Assembly (NCBI GenBank): GCA_963693315.1 | Contig: OY856186.1 | Coordinates: 285,654,492-285,718,491, forward strand | Length of the DNA stretch: 64,000 bases | Direction of reading: 5' to 3' | Source: Diogma glabrata | Lineage: Eukaryota; Arthropoda; Insecta; Diptera; Cylindrotomidae | In this document: positions 1 through 10,059 of the stretch, piece by piece | Numbering within the stretch: position 1 is the stretch's first letter | Layout of the letters: the number at the start of each line of letters is the position of its first letter | Made by a program: the position numbers and the translations under genes | The notes under the pieces: generated by a model | The model's input: the letters and a program-made list of their open reading frames with translations, nothing else | Databases searched by the model: none | Told to the model about the DNA's origin: nothing

Positions 1-1044
1 TGCTCAAACCCCTGCTTAACGGTAAGGATTTAAAAAAATTACCAGCGCATTGGATGGCAAACGAGAAGGCTTGGGTGACATCAGCTGTTTTCACAGATTG
101 GTTTAATAATTGTTTCATCCTGGAAGTAGAAGTTTATTTGAAGCAAAAGGGACTTGATTTTAAAGCTCTGTTGATTGTTGATAATGCTCCGTCGCATCCG
201 AACTTACAACATCCAAATATGAATATGGTGTTTTTCCACTTATTACAACGAGCCTTATTCAGCCATTAGATCAAGGCATAATTGCGATTTTTAAAAAATA
301 TTCTATTGTTGTTTATCCATCTAATTATTAATTTATCTTGAATCAACTTGATAATGAGCCACTTACACTTGCAGACGTTTGGAAACAGTATTCGATTTTA
401 GACTGCATCAATGATGCTACTTCTCCTATCATTGAAATAAGACCACAGACTTTAAATGCGTGTTGAAAAACGCTATGGTCTCGATGCATTACAAACAGAA
501 ACGCAATTAATCAAGGATCGACGGTTTCTTCAGAAATTATTGTTTTAGCACATGAAATTGATGGCGAAGCTTTTGATACATTTAACGAGAATGGATTTCG
601 ATGAATTGCTTATGGATAAGTTCTTAAGTGATGATGCTGATATCGAATTATTTGATCCAGTCAAAGATCCAGAAAATAATAGTGATGTAGAAGACAGTGA
701 ACCTGCCCCGCTCACTGCAAAATTAATTCTAAGGGTCTTCAAATTTAATATTTAATAATGAACCGAATTCTGAACGGGCATTTAAATTCAAGCGTGGCCT
801 AATGATTTGCATTTCTGGGTATCAGGAACTTCTAAAACAATTGCAGAAATCGTCGCAAAGTTTAATAACAGATTTTGTTGTCAATCAAGCAAAAACACCA
901 ACCGATGAAATTAGCACTGGATGTAATTAGCGAGAATTAATTTAGTCACCCAAATTTTTGACCATCTATAGCAATGATGATAGTGATTTCATACCAGTTC
1001 ACAAACAGTCGCGAGCATTGTCATCAAGTGAAGATAATGACTAG
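1..1044 (+). pseudogene. Tigger/pogo-family (jerky-like) transposase relic, C-terminal half
   Basis: A decayed DDE transposase of the pogo/Tigger type, which would cut and paste the element at TA dinucleotides. It is open from the first base of the window. It shows a jerky-like LPAHWMANEKAW stretch, then LLIVDNAPSHP, the catalytic-Asp motif of this family, at about 170-205. The following QPLDQGIIAIFKKYS motif (about 260-300) lies in another frame, so there is a frameshift near 230-260. An acidic stretch (552-755) and a serine/acid-rich tail ending at a stop near 1042-1044 look like the usual C-terminus. Several stops and shifts make it non-functional. The DNA-binding N-terminus lies left of the window. 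Family call is confident; exact subfamily is not. Confidence 0.8.
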
Positions 1045-1352
1045 ATGTAATTATCTTTTAATCGTTAAGGAAAGTGAAATAAAAAACTAATTATTAACTC
1101 GTGATTGCAATTTCTTTTAAATCTATCACCCTATTTCTTCAAACGCTAATAGGTACCCACCCTAATCCTCTCCAAGAGTGGTAACATCGTCGTTTTTATG
1201 AGATTTTTGCTTATTTATTCGGTTTTATGCGGTTTTCGAAAATTACTGAACCTATCACTATTTATTCAATGTAGGTAGTGTCTTTTTTTATGCGATTTTT
1301 TTTATGCTTTTTTCTGAGGAACGTATCCATCGCATAAAAAGAGAATTCAGTG
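1045..1352 (+). mobile_element. Tigger-like element 3' untranslated end and terminal repeat
   Basis: After the transposase stop, the DNA runs through a segment containing repeated 'tatgcgattttt' and 'gcataaaaa' words and ends at CGCATAAAAAGAGAATTCAGTG (final bases 1348-1352 are CAGTG). This is followed by TA at 1353-1354, the expected Tc1/mariner/Tigger target dinucleotide. The inward terminal sequence therefore begins CACTGAATTCTCTTTTTATG on the minus strand. The partner terminal repeat is outside the window, so this boundary is inferred from one end only. Confidence 0.6.
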
Positions 1353-1404
1353 TACTCGTTTTTGATAAATCTAAATTTAATGAGTGATTAAGAGATTGCT
1401 AATT

Positions 1405-1763
1405 CTTGCAGAACAATAACCGCAAAATACCCAAAAGATCTCAATGCAAATCAATTGATTGACGAATGTCAATTAGCCAAAAATTATTTCACATTTGATA
1501 ATTTAAATTATGAATCGATGTACAAAACAATGTTCAATGATAATCTTTCCACCACTTTTCCGAATATCGATATTTCATTACGAATGTTTTTATGCATGTT
1601 TGTCGATAATGTTATAGGCGAACGATCATTTTCAAAACTGAAATTAATCAAAAGCTATTTGCGTAATACTATGAATAATGATCGTTTGAACGATTTATCC
1701 ATTCTTTCTATTGACAATGAGATTTTGGACGAAATTAAATTCGATGAAATTATAGACACTTAA
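1405..1763 (+). pseudogene. hAT transposase C-terminal dimerisation domain (ZMYM1-like)
   Basis: An open frame ending in TAA at 1761-1763 encodes the conserved hAT C-terminal dimerisation domain. The strongest part is GERSFSKLKLIKSYLR followed by NDRLNDLSILSIDNE and a KFDEIID end, as in ZMYM1-like transposases. The normal SVASSERSFS context reads IGERSFS here. Only about the last 115 residues survive. The reading frame begins just after the Tigger end, and a pyrimidine-rich stretch ending in cttgcag precedes it, which could be an old splice acceptor. It is most simply an older hAT copy whose upstream part was displaced by the Tigger insertion. Confidence 0.8.
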
Positions 1764-1910
1764 ATACAAAAAAAATGTAATTTTAATGCCTGAAAATAAA
1801 TATATTTCAAACTTGTCTGGTTTTAGTTTCTTTTTTGCTTATGCTTGGGGCCCCTGAATCGCGGGGCCCTGGTGCGGTTGCCTTAAAACTTGTATGATAA
1901 TCCGCCACTG
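1764..1910 (+). mobile_element. hAT element 3' end with GC-rich terminal repeat
   Basis: Downstream of the hAT stop, a GC-rich block (gggccctgaatcgcggggccc type, about 1848-1875) leads to TATGATAATCCGCCACTG ending at 1910. Read from the outside this gives CAGTGGCGGATTATCATA, a typical hAT terminal repeat. The base composition contrasts strongly with the AT-rich surroundings. The other end is not in the window. Confidence 0.7.
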
Positions 1911-2138
1911 GCTTAAATAAAGCTCATTTAATTACTAAAATGACGCACGAAAAAGCGTAGATTTTGCAACTTAGTTACAAAAAATGAATTTTTGAAATTG
2001 GCATGGGCCCAGTAAAAAAAATTGCATCGTTGTTTTTTAAATTTATTATTTGAAGTGTTCATTTTCATATTTTTATGAGTGTTTTATGGTGGGCCCCCGG
2101 CCCAGGGCCGGGTGGGCCGTACCGTAGTAACGGCACTG
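1911..2138 (+). mobile_element. Second hAT-like terminal segment
   Basis: A second segment ends in a GC-rich block (gggcccccggcccagggccggg, about 2092-2112) and GTAGTAACGGCACTG at 2138. This follows the same design as the hAT end at 1910: GC-rich subterminal block, then a terminus whose outside-in reading is CAGTGCCG. No coding sequence is visible in it. It abuts the retrotransposon relic at 2141. It could be a non-autonomous hAT or another decayed 3' end. Confidence 0.5.
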
Positions 2139-2140
2139 CT

Positions 2141-2760
2141 TATAGACTTCGGGTGGAAACTGACTTCCCCGATAATCATCGGAAACATATGTTAACAAAG
2201 AGAGCATTCCTTTGCACCTTGCAATAAAATCATCAATACGTTAGTATATATCTTGATTTTTATTGCCTTCAAGCGTTGGGATAAGACTGAGAACCAAACC
2301 AAGGTTTGTCGTCGTGTTGGTGGCCATTTCTCTGTAGCCTTCGTCCGTTGATCTACGCTCTTAATATATCTTGATGGTTAGTCTATATTTCTTGATGGTT
2401 AGTCTGGCTCGTATATATCTTGATGGTTATTGCCTTCAAGTCTAGTCTCTAGACAGTTCTCTAGTTTTCTCCTAGTATTATTGTTCGCCTCTTCGACTGT
2501 GAAAAATGTTGTCTCTATACTTTTTAAAGTATCTGAGAGAGCATTACAGTCATCCAATGCCTCCTCACATAGTCTGTCTGATTCTAATTCTAAGTTATTA
2601 AAAACTACAGATGACTTTCCCTTCGCTGCTGTGGTTGGTGTAATCACTGGTGTGGTTGGTGTTGTTTCCCCTTCTCTTCTGCTGATTGTTCTGGACCTCA
2701 GGGTCAGTTTTCTTTGATGCTCCTCTCCTTTGTTCTCCAGATCTATTTACTCCTTTCTAT
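2141..2760 (-). pseudogene. LTR-retrotransposon leader and gag-like relic
   Basis: On the minus strand an ATG at 2327-2325 opens MATNTTTNLGLVLSLIPTLEG, which stops after 28 codons. The reading continues in another frame with a helical segment (IDDFIARCKGMLSLL, then a YRGSQFPPEV stretch) down to about 2150. This has the look of a retroviral-type Gag N-terminus. Upstream (2399-2760) a related phrase, EGNNHQDIY, recurs, so part of the leader is duplicated. The phrase 'catcaagatatat' appears several times. Frameshifts and stops make it non-functional. Clade (Ty3 or Bel/Pao) cannot be decided without the pol region. Confidence 0.45.
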
Positions 2761-2775
2761 CCTTATGTCGGAAAG

Positions 2776-2793
2776 GACAAACCGGGTGCGCCA
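2776..2793 (-). other. Candidate primer-binding site of the LTR relic
   Basis: On the minus strand TGGCGCACCCGGTTTGTC starts three bases after the putative LTR end (ACA at 2799-2797). The plus strand therefore ends in CCA, as the 3' end of a priming tRNA would. The position, directly between LTR and gag leader, fits a tRNA primer-binding site. The tRNA species is not identified. Confidence 0.45.
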
Positions 2794-2796
2794 AAA

Positions 2797-3060
2797 TGTA
2801 GTGCAATTATTATTGATACACTACTTAAATATTAAAATGTAGAGTAACAAAGAGGTCTAACACTTCTGTAAAATGTAGTGCAATTAATTATTCTACACTA
2901 CTATGTGATGATGTTGTGAAATTGTTTGATGATTCACACTATTTATATTTTACTCTTGCTTGTTGTGTGGTGAAACATGATTTAACGTAACTATTTATAT
3001 AGTGATGGTAGTGAAAAATGTAGTTCTTATATGTGTGTGATACTTCGGTACTTTGCAGAT
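2797..3060 (-). repeat. Putative LTR of the relic (outer edge undefined)
   Basis: The segment right of the primer-binding site begins TGT on the plus strand (ACA on the element strand), as an LTR 3' edge should. It contains an internal partial duplication: tgtagtgcaatt with a following 'acactact' occurs at 2797 and again at 2877. I cannot see the outer TG edge or a second LTR, so the right limit is approximate. Confidence 0.35.
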
Positions 3061-4480
3061 GTTATATCAAGAAAAATTCTCTATTTTTCAGTTTTAATTT
3101 GTATTTCTGTCTATAACTGATAGTTTTTTATTATTATTTATCTTAACCACTTACACTAAGTTTATAGTTTGCTTTTTATTTAAAATAGTTTGGTTTAAGG
3201 TTTAAGGTTATTTTAGAAAACTTGTTTTAGCTTTAGAACTGAACTTGCTATTCTGAATTGAACTTATTTTAATAGCTTTTGAACTGAGCTTACTGTTCTG
3301 AATTGAACTTATTTTAATAGCTTTGAGTTGAACTGATAAACTGATTGACTGCCTGATTTCGTACCGACTCGTTTAGTTGTTACTGGTTAATGGTTTATTT
3401 ACTACTCAACTACTGATTTATTGACCGATTAATTGTTACTTTTTAAAATTTGAATTTGATTTCTCGATGAAAAACTTATTGGTAAATATCATTGAAATAA
3501 TTGACCCACTGGCCAAAACTTTAGTTTTTTTGTATCTGTCAACAATATTATTTAAATCAAAATTTGGGTTAATAACAAATAATGAAAACATTATTTTTTT
3601 ATGAAATTAAAATTTAACAATGTGAAATTCGCGAAATTAGAATGACGAAATTTTGGATTGAAAGAAAACTAAAATTTTGCTCAGCGTTGCGTTTTTGTTG
3701 ATCTATTTATTTTGAATTTATATTTGGTAATTAAGTATTTTGAAGTAACTGTTGAGATATAAGGAAATGTTAGTTTTGGATTTTGGTGTTTTGGGAAGTT
3801 ACTTTGATAAAACACGTAATTGGTTTTACTACACATGACCTAGATCCTAAAAAGCTTATATGTGCTTTTGTGTCAAATATTGCAATTAGACAACACATTT
3901 TTAGTAAAATTTTCGATAGTAGACATTGAATACCTGAGAGTAGAATGATTGAGTTGCTTATACATACTCATTTCTTTCGTATCTTCTTTCACCTCATGGT
4001 AAAAATATGCATCATAGCAACCAATACCATCCAATAAATTTACGACATACAAAATAAATATCAACCCAAATGAAATAAACTGAAAATTATTTGAAAATTT
4101 AATGATATAAGAATTAAAAATATTAGCCTCATTTTATGCTTGTTATGCAATATGCTTGCTGCTTTCCCCATATCTTGTTTTTTTCTATCAATATGATGCA
4201 TGATTTAAACACAACTTTAAACGTTATGACAACTCACACATTTTTACTTTACTATCCTTTGATCTTGTTTACCATTATTCAAGGATTAAATTAATTACGA
4301 AAATGATTTAAATTTTAAAATTTTATCTGCATTAAACTTATACAAAAAAAATGACTACCAACTAACAATAGAAATAAATGGATAAACTACTTCAAACGAA
4401 ATAGGTCAAGCGTCACTCACTGTGTTACCATGGAAACTAATTTAAAACGACCTGAAGAATAATTTGTTTTTTTCTGTGAC
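3061..4480. other. AT-rich stretch with one short tandem repeat
   Basis: No gene is recognised. At 3229-3335 a unit of about 47 bases (core ttctgaattgaacttatttt) is repeated about two and a half times. The remaining sequence is unstructured AT-rich DNA; short open frames here show no recognisable protein pattern. Confidence 0.6.
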
Positions 4481-4552
4481 GGGAAAAAAGTTTAACATTT
4501 TACTTCTGCTGACAGGTGCAAAAATGCTACTTTTCATAAAATACTTTTTTCC

Positions 4553-4582
4553 CCGGGAAAAAAGTATGTACTTTTTTCCCGG
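4553..4582. repeat. Perfect 30-base palindrome
   Basis: CCGGGAAAAAAGTA, two spacer bases, then TACTTTTTTCCCGG: 14-base arms with no mismatch. The same gggaaaaaagt word recurs at 4481-4492 and 4860-4980, so it probably belongs to the foldback family seen at 4861-4978. Confidence 0.75.
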
Positions 4583-4860
4583 ATAGATAAAAATATATAT
4601 ATAAATACATATATACACATAAATGATAAATATTATGAATATTTATGAACATTTATGACTATTTTAATGTTAATGAAAAGTTATACCGTTTTCTTCTTGA
4701 TGTTAATAACTGGTTTTGACAAATAAAATGAAACTTAATTTTAAGTTTTTATTCAAGAAAAATTCGTATGGTGTGGTGAATATACATATTGTAATATTTG
4801 TTTAATATTATTTTCTCAATAATTATATTAATATTTGTCCAGTCACCGAAAAAAATAGTG

Positions 4861-4978
4861 TATTATACACGGGAAAAATTGTAGATTTTAGCTCTCGGTT
4901 TTTTGTCTCCCTCCGCTTCGCGTCGGGAGACAACACAACCTCGAGCTAAAATCTACTACTTTTTTCCCTTGTATAATA
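4861..4978. mobile_element. Short foldback (MITE-like) element
   Basis: The left arm starts TATTATACACGGGAAAAA and runs on through gtagattttagctc. The right arm is its near-complement, ending TTTTTTCCCTTGTATAATA. Arms are about 40 bases around a GC-rich loop (tccctccgcttcgcgtcggga) that is itself nearly self-complementary. No coding capacity. Duplicated target bases are unclear because both flanks are AT-rich. Confidence 0.65.
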
Positions 4979-5626
4979 AATAACTATTATTTAATTTTTT
5001 TTTTTAATTTAATTTATTGTAGATATTAGAATTTCTAGAAACTCAAGAAATTTTAAAATTTAGGAAAACTCTTTTATTGTTTTTTTATTTTACAGATCAA
5101 AATTTAGGTGAAAGTATTTTATGTTAATTATATTATTTGTAAAACACGAAAACGAAAAAATATTTAATTTATTATATTTCTGGTTACTGTTTCATAAAAT
5201 TATAAAAATTATACAATTATATTATCAAAGTCTCACGGCTATTCAACACATTTTAGACATTTTTAACAAATAAATTCATCAAAATGTCAAATGATGACAA
5301 GAATGAAACGATTTCGGTGTACAAAAAATTACGAATTTTATTTGATTTATATTATATTTATTGTTGGATGTATAAATTACTAACGATAGTAAAATTAAAA
5401 ATTAACATTCTAATATAAAATTCTTTTTCGTACGATTTTAATATAGTATATTCATTCATCATCTTTTTTTTTTCACTTTATTTCTTATATCAACAGATTA
5501 ATAGTTACAATAAAATTTTCATTAAATATACGATATAGAAAATAAAATTAGTCGACTTTTGATTTTTAGAAAAAAATGTGTTAAATTTTCAATTTTTGTT
5601 TTCGGAGTGCGGTAAAATCACTATAT
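4979..5626. other. AT-rich intergenic DNA
   Basis: I see no gene, structured repeat or terminal sequence in this stretch. It ends where the inverted Penelope arm starts. Confidence 0.6.
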
Positions 5627-5756
5627 AACAATTTATTTTATGTTTTACAGGCAAAATTCCTTTGTTGATTTTACAATTTAAAAAAACGCTGTTTTATATA
5701 TTCAAAATAACTTTTAAAATTTATTAAACAATTGTTTGTTTGTTCTTATTAATTTT

Positions 5757-5793
5757 CTCTAACATGTTTCGATTATATATCATCTTCAGAGAG
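5757..5793 (-). ncRNA. Hammerhead-ribozyme-like motif, left PLE1 copy
   Basis: On the minus strand: stem I strand CTCT, core CTGAAGA, a U, stem II GAT/ATC closing a 5-base loop, core GAAA, palindromic CATG, TT, then stem I strand AGAG. Stem II is fully paired here. Stem III is only the A-U pair around CATG, the very short form reported for Penelope-like elements, where the palindrome may allow two ribozymes to pair. Activity is inferred from the fold only. Confidence 0.55.
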
Positions 5794-6238
5794 ATATTTT
5801 GCAACTAAACTTATAATTGTAATTTACTTAAAAAGAAAACAAAATTAAATTAAACTAATTAGAGTTATTATGACTCTAATTAAACTAATTAGAGTTATAA
5901 CTATTAAATATTCAATTGATTTATTTAACTAAAACGATCTTAAACAAAAAGAGAAACACAATTGGGGGAGGAACAAACAAAATTTTTTTCATTCAATTAA
6001 AAACTAAGTACATGTAGAAATGAGTGCAACATAGAAATTGTAATTTACTTAAAAAGAAAACAAACTTAAACTGAACTAATTAGAGTTATTATGGAAAACC
6101 CGTGATTGTTAAAAAGGATAGATAACTATTAAATATTCTAATTGATTTATTAAACTTAAACGATCTTAAACAAAAGGACAAATTGGGGAGGAACAAAAAA
6201 AATTTTTTTCCTTTCAATTAAAAGCTAAGTACAGGTAT

Positions 6239-6598
6239 TTACACTAACTTGAATAAATCTGATGTTATTATATTCTGCCTCTCTTCACAATTCATTAATT
6301 TTGGTTTGTATTTTTCTATGTATAAAGACTCGTATGCATCAAGTTCCCAACTTTTTTGAACGGTTTTTATGATCTTTGAGTTCTCTAAATCAATGCTGTG
6401 GTCTGGATTTTCATACATATGAAGCGCTACACTTGACTTGGTGATGTTTCTGGTATTGGTGGCTTTTTGATGTTCTTCCAATCGTGTAGAAAATTTTCTT
6501 GAAGTTTGTCCCACATATTTATCTTCACATTTTTGGCAATTTATTACGTAGATGCCTGACTTCTCTGATGGTGGTGTTTTGTCTTTATAGTTACCCAA
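6239..6598 (-). pseudogene. GIY-YIG endonuclease fragment of inverted Penelope copy
   Basis: A 119-residue frame with the Penelope-type GIY-YIG endonuclease: SGIYVINCQKCEDKYVGQTS followed by RLEEHQKA and the ELDAYESLYIEKYKPKLMN end. It matches the endonuclease at 8744-9103 except for one visible substitution (KTVQ versus KIVQ). In the intact element this domain is the C-terminus of one RT-endonuclease polyprotein and nicks target DNA. Here it lacks RT and is a 5'-truncated copy. Confidence 0.85.
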
Positions 6599-6690
6599 TA
6601 TACTGCCTAAAGTGGTACTTTTTGTTGTGATTTGAATTTGATGTCTTTGCAGGATGTTTCCGAAAACAAAAATTGAAAATTTGAGTTATA

Positions 6691-7428
6691 ATGGAATCCA
6701 ACCATTTAAAGGAGTTTGAAAATGAATTTTTGCAACTCAAAATTAAAATTGTAAAAACCAGATCACACATCACCTTTTTAAAACAATGTCTTAAACAAAA
6801 ATTGATACCGAAGTTTGCACAAATAAATATTAAAGGAAAGCCAGAACGAAGAGAGTTTATAACAAAATTTGCCCGCAAGATGATAGTTCAACATGAAATA
6901 AAAGGAAAACATGCACTGTTGGATAAACTGGAACTAAGCACATACCACCTTCATCTCAAAATATTAAAATTACATTACAACGACAACATTAGTTTCAATA
7001 TATTTTGGCCGGATTTTGATACAATCATTCAACAAGGAATAGACGCAAAATACAAAACAAACAATATTAGACACAGCAAGAAATTAAAAAGATTGAAAAT
7101 AACAACAGAGCAACAACAGCAACAAACAATAAAACAACCCACAGTGGAAATGAGTCCAAATTTTGTAAAAAACCTCTCGTCCGAAGTTTTCTCTGAAACA
7201 GAATTATGCTTATTAAACAAAGGCTTAAAATATGCACCAACGTCAAAATACGCTCCTAAAGAAGAAATAATTGCTGGTATGGAAACAGGTATAAGGAAGA
7301 TGGAAAACATCGAAAAACAAAACATCAGGTTCCACACCAAAAAAGTTTTTTTCAAGAAAAGAGAAACGAAGAAACTGCATCAATTAATTCTGAACAACAA
7401 ACAATTAAAGAAAACAATTAAGAACTGA
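6691..7428 (+). pseudogene. Penelope N-terminal region
   Basis: The first 245 residues of the Penelope polyprotein. It is a lysine-rich, mostly helical N-terminus beginning MESNHLKEFENEFLQ. It has a glutamine run (EQQQQQ, about residues 140-145) and a recognisable Penelope segment, SETELCLLNKGLKYAPTS, near 166-183. Its frame closes at a TGA at 7426-7428. The downstream RT frame is open from 7422, one base out of phase, so a 1-nt indel separates them. The methionine at 6691 sits 28 bases after the junction with the inverted copy and is a likely native start. Confidence 0.8.
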
Positions 7429-8669
7429 AAGCAAAACCAGTGGTCTACATTAAAGCAGATAAAGGAAACGCCTTAGTAATAATGGATGAAGATAGTTACA
7501 CGGAACGAGTCAATACAATGTTAGACGAAGGACCATACACTCAAAATAAATACAAGAATGGCAACATAAAAAACCCATTGCCAAAAATGATACAAGAAGC
7601 CAGAGAAATAGCAAATTTAATGGAAGAAGAGCTTAAAATTCCCTACTTACATCTAAAATTAAAAGTCAGCAATCCAAAAGATCCATTTCTTTATGCACTA
7701 CCAAAAATCCACAAACCTGGCGAAAAAATGAGACCAATTGTATCGAACATCTCAACACCAACAGAGAAATTGGCATATTGGTTAATTGAAGAGCTGAACC
7801 AGATAAATCAACCAGAAGGGTGTTCAGTAAAGAATTCAAAAGATTTCGTTACTCAAATAAAAGACCTAGAGTTAAATGAGGAAGAAGTAATGGTTTCGTT
7901 TGATGTAACGGCTTTATACCCAAATGTTCCAGTCGATACAGCAATAAACCACCTAGAAGACCATCTGAAACTCCAGAATGTGGCTGAAAATAAAATAAAA
8001 ATTATGAGAAAAGTAGCCGAAACATGCATGAATCAAAGTTTCTTTCAATTCAGGGGTAAAATCTATAAACAAAACTTTGGAACATGCATGGGGAGTAAAA
8101 TCGCACCGTATCTCAGCAATGTTTTTCTTTCTCGTTTTGAAAAAGATCTACAAGCAAAATCACCTATATTCCCAAGAATCTGGAAGAGGTATGTGGACGA
8201 TGTCTTCGCTGTAGTAAACAAAAATAATATAAAAGCCACTTTAGATCTGCTTAATAGCCAATACAAAACAATCAAATTCACAATGGAAGAAGAACAAAAT
8301 GGTATAATACCGTTTCTTGATGATAAGGTGATAAGAAAAGGCTGTAAGGTTAAATTTGGAATCTACCGGAAACCAACCAACACCATGAGACTGATAACTT
8401 CAGATTCATTCCACAATGGCAGCCACAAGAAAGCAGCGTTTAACACTCTAGCCTATAGACTTTATAATATTCCAATGGATTGGCATGAATTCCAAGAAGA
8501 GGAGGAATATATAATAGAAGCAGCGAGAATAAATGGTTTCAACAAGACATTCATCACCAACATCCTGAACAAGCATAAAAGAAAACAATCCGTAAGAGAA
8601 CAAACTACTTTAATCCCAATTAAGAGAAAATTGAAAGAAGAATTTGTATACCATTTTATCCCAAGTTAA
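7422..8669 (+). pseudogene. Penelope reverse transcriptase domain
   Basis: Reverse transcriptase of the Penelope clade, related to telomerase RT. The frame is open from a stop at 7419-7421; counting from 7440, KADKGNALVIMD is near residues 5-16. FDVTALYPNVP, with the first catalytic Asp, is at about residue 155, and YVDD, with the second pair, at 251-254. A conserved GTCMGS stretch lies between them. Catalytic residues are intact. The frame stops at 8667-8669, and the linker to the endonuclease continues one base out of phase from about 8660, so a second 1-nt indel has separated RT from the nuclease. Confidence 0.88.
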
Positions 8670-8743
8670 CCAACAACATCGGAAACATCCTGCAAAGACA
8701 TCAAATTCAAATCACAACAAAAAGTACCACTTTAGGCAGTATA

Positions 8744-9103
8744 TTGGGTAACTATAAAGACAAAACACCACCATCAGAGAAGTCAGGCATCTACGTAATA
8801 AATTGCCAAAAATGTGAAGATAAATATGTGGGACAAACTTCAAGAAAATTTTCTACACGATTGGAAGAACATCAAAAAGCCACCAATACCAGAAACATCA
8901 CCAAGTCAAGTGTAGCGCTTCATATGTATGAAAATCCAGACCACAGCATTGATTTAGAGAACTCAAAGATCATAAAAATCGTTCAAAAAAGTTGGGAACT
9001 TGATGCATACGAGTCTTTATACATAGAAAAATACAAACCAAAATTAATGAATTGTGAAGAGAGGCAGAACATAATAACATCAGATTTATTCAAGTTAGTG
9101 TAA
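8744..9103 (+). pseudogene. Penelope GIY-YIG endonuclease domain
   Basis: C-terminal nuclease of PLE1. It begins with a GNYKDKTPPSEKSGIYVINC stretch, so GIY is present. The YIG position reads YVG (KYVGQTS), followed by the RLEEH region and the late ESLYIEKYKPKLMN block with its Glu. The spacing matches canonical Penelope endonuclease. In life it would be fused to the RT; the in-phase linker upstream (8660-8743) has no stop. It terminates at 9101-9103, before a 3' region shared with the inverted arm. Confidence 0.85.
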
Positions 9104-9549
9104 ATACCTGTACTTAGCTTTTAATTGAAAGGAAAAAAATTTTTTTTGTTCCTCCCCAATTTGTCCTTTTGTTTAAGATCGTTTAAGTTTAATAAATCAA
9201 TTAGAATATTTAATAGTTATCTATCCTTTTTAACAATCATGGGTTTTCCATAATAACTCTAATTAGTTCAGTTTAAGTTTGTTTTCTTTTTAAGTAAATT
9301 ACAATTTCTATGTTGCACTCATTTCTACATGTACTTAGTTTTTAATTGAATGAAAAAAATTTTGTTTGTTCCTCCCCCAATTGTGTTTCTCTTTTTGTTT
9401 AAGATCGTTTTAGTTAAATAAATCAATTGAATATTTAATAGTTATCCTTTTTTAATAATCATGGGTTTCCCATAATAACTCTAATTAGTTTAATTTAATT
9501 TTGTTTTCTTTTTAAGTAAATTACAATTATAAGTTTAGTTGCAAAATAT

Positions 9550-9586
9550 CTCTCTGAAGATGATATATAATTGAAACATGTTAGAG
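9550..9586 (+). ncRNA. Hammerhead-ribozyme-like motif, right PLE1 copy
   Basis: CTCT, CTGAAGA, 12 bases, GAAA, CATG, TT, AGAG. Stem I (CTCT/AGAG) is perfect and both core blocks are intact. Stem II is GAT/ATT here, with one G-U pair, where the left copy has GAT/ATC. The position inside the terminal part of the element is where Penelope hammerheads are known to lie. Confidence 0.5.
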
Positions 9587-9892
9587 AAAATTAATAAGAA
9601 AAAACAATTGTTTAATAAATTTTAAAAGTTATTTTGAATATATAAAACAGCGTTTTTTTAAATTGTAAAATCAACAAAGGAATTTTGCCTGTAAAACATA
9701 AAATAAATTGTTAAATGTGTTAAAGTAGACGAGAAGTTTTAAATTCATCAAACTTAAAAATTAAAAATATAATGTTGGGTGTGTACTATACATTGAAAAA
9801 TCCAAAAAAATATACAACTTTTTACAAAACTTACAGTAGGATGCAGCACATTATATAAACTTTTGTAAATTTAAACCATATTAATTTAAACC

Positions 9893-10020
9893 ATATTAAT
9901 CATGTTACATAATACAAGAGTTTACATGTTAATCATGTTAATCATGTTACATAATACAAGAGTTAATCATGTTACATAATACATAATACAAAGAGATTAA
10001 TCATGTTACATAATACATTA
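9893..10020. repeat. Minisatellite of about 25 bases
   Basis: The unit ttaatcatgttacataatacaa(gag) is repeated about four times with small insertions (extra 'catgttaat' and 'cataata'). It lies in AT-rich DNA just downstream of PLE1. Confidence 0.65.
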
Positions 10021-10059
10021 AAAAAGATAAACTCAAATCAAGATTTGAGAAGACTTTAA

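Larger units (their letters stand above)
5627..6662 (-). mobile_element. Inverted 5'-truncated Penelope-like copy (left arm)
   Basis: This block is a near-perfect reverse complement of 8680-9712. It holds, on the minus strand, the endonuclease end of the ORF, the 3' untranslated region and the hammerhead-like motif. It differs from the right copy by a short insertion of repeated 'ctaattaaactaattagagtta' near 5870-5900 and a few substitutions. Penelope elements often carry such a truncated, inverted partner at the 5' side. It abuts the 5' end of the main copy at 6663. Confidence 0.85.
6663..9712 (+). mobile_element. Penelope-like retroelement PLE1, near full length
   Basis: Main copy: 28 bases of leader, an ORF region 6691-9103 (about 800 codons if read through, the usual Penelope size), a 3' untranslated region, a hammerhead-like motif at 9550-9586, and the end at 9712 defined by the limit of identity with the inverted arm. 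RT and GIY-YIG domains are in the canonical order. Two frameshifts (about 7400-7425 and 8655-8668) disable the copy. Target duplication cannot be called because the left flank is the inverted partner. Confidence 0.85.

Noticed and set aside
7029..7355. 108-codon open frame on the minus strand with a Cys run
   Set aside because: It lies antisense to the Penelope N-terminal frame; its CCCCCC run is the complement of the glutamine/AAC-rich codons. A shadow frame.
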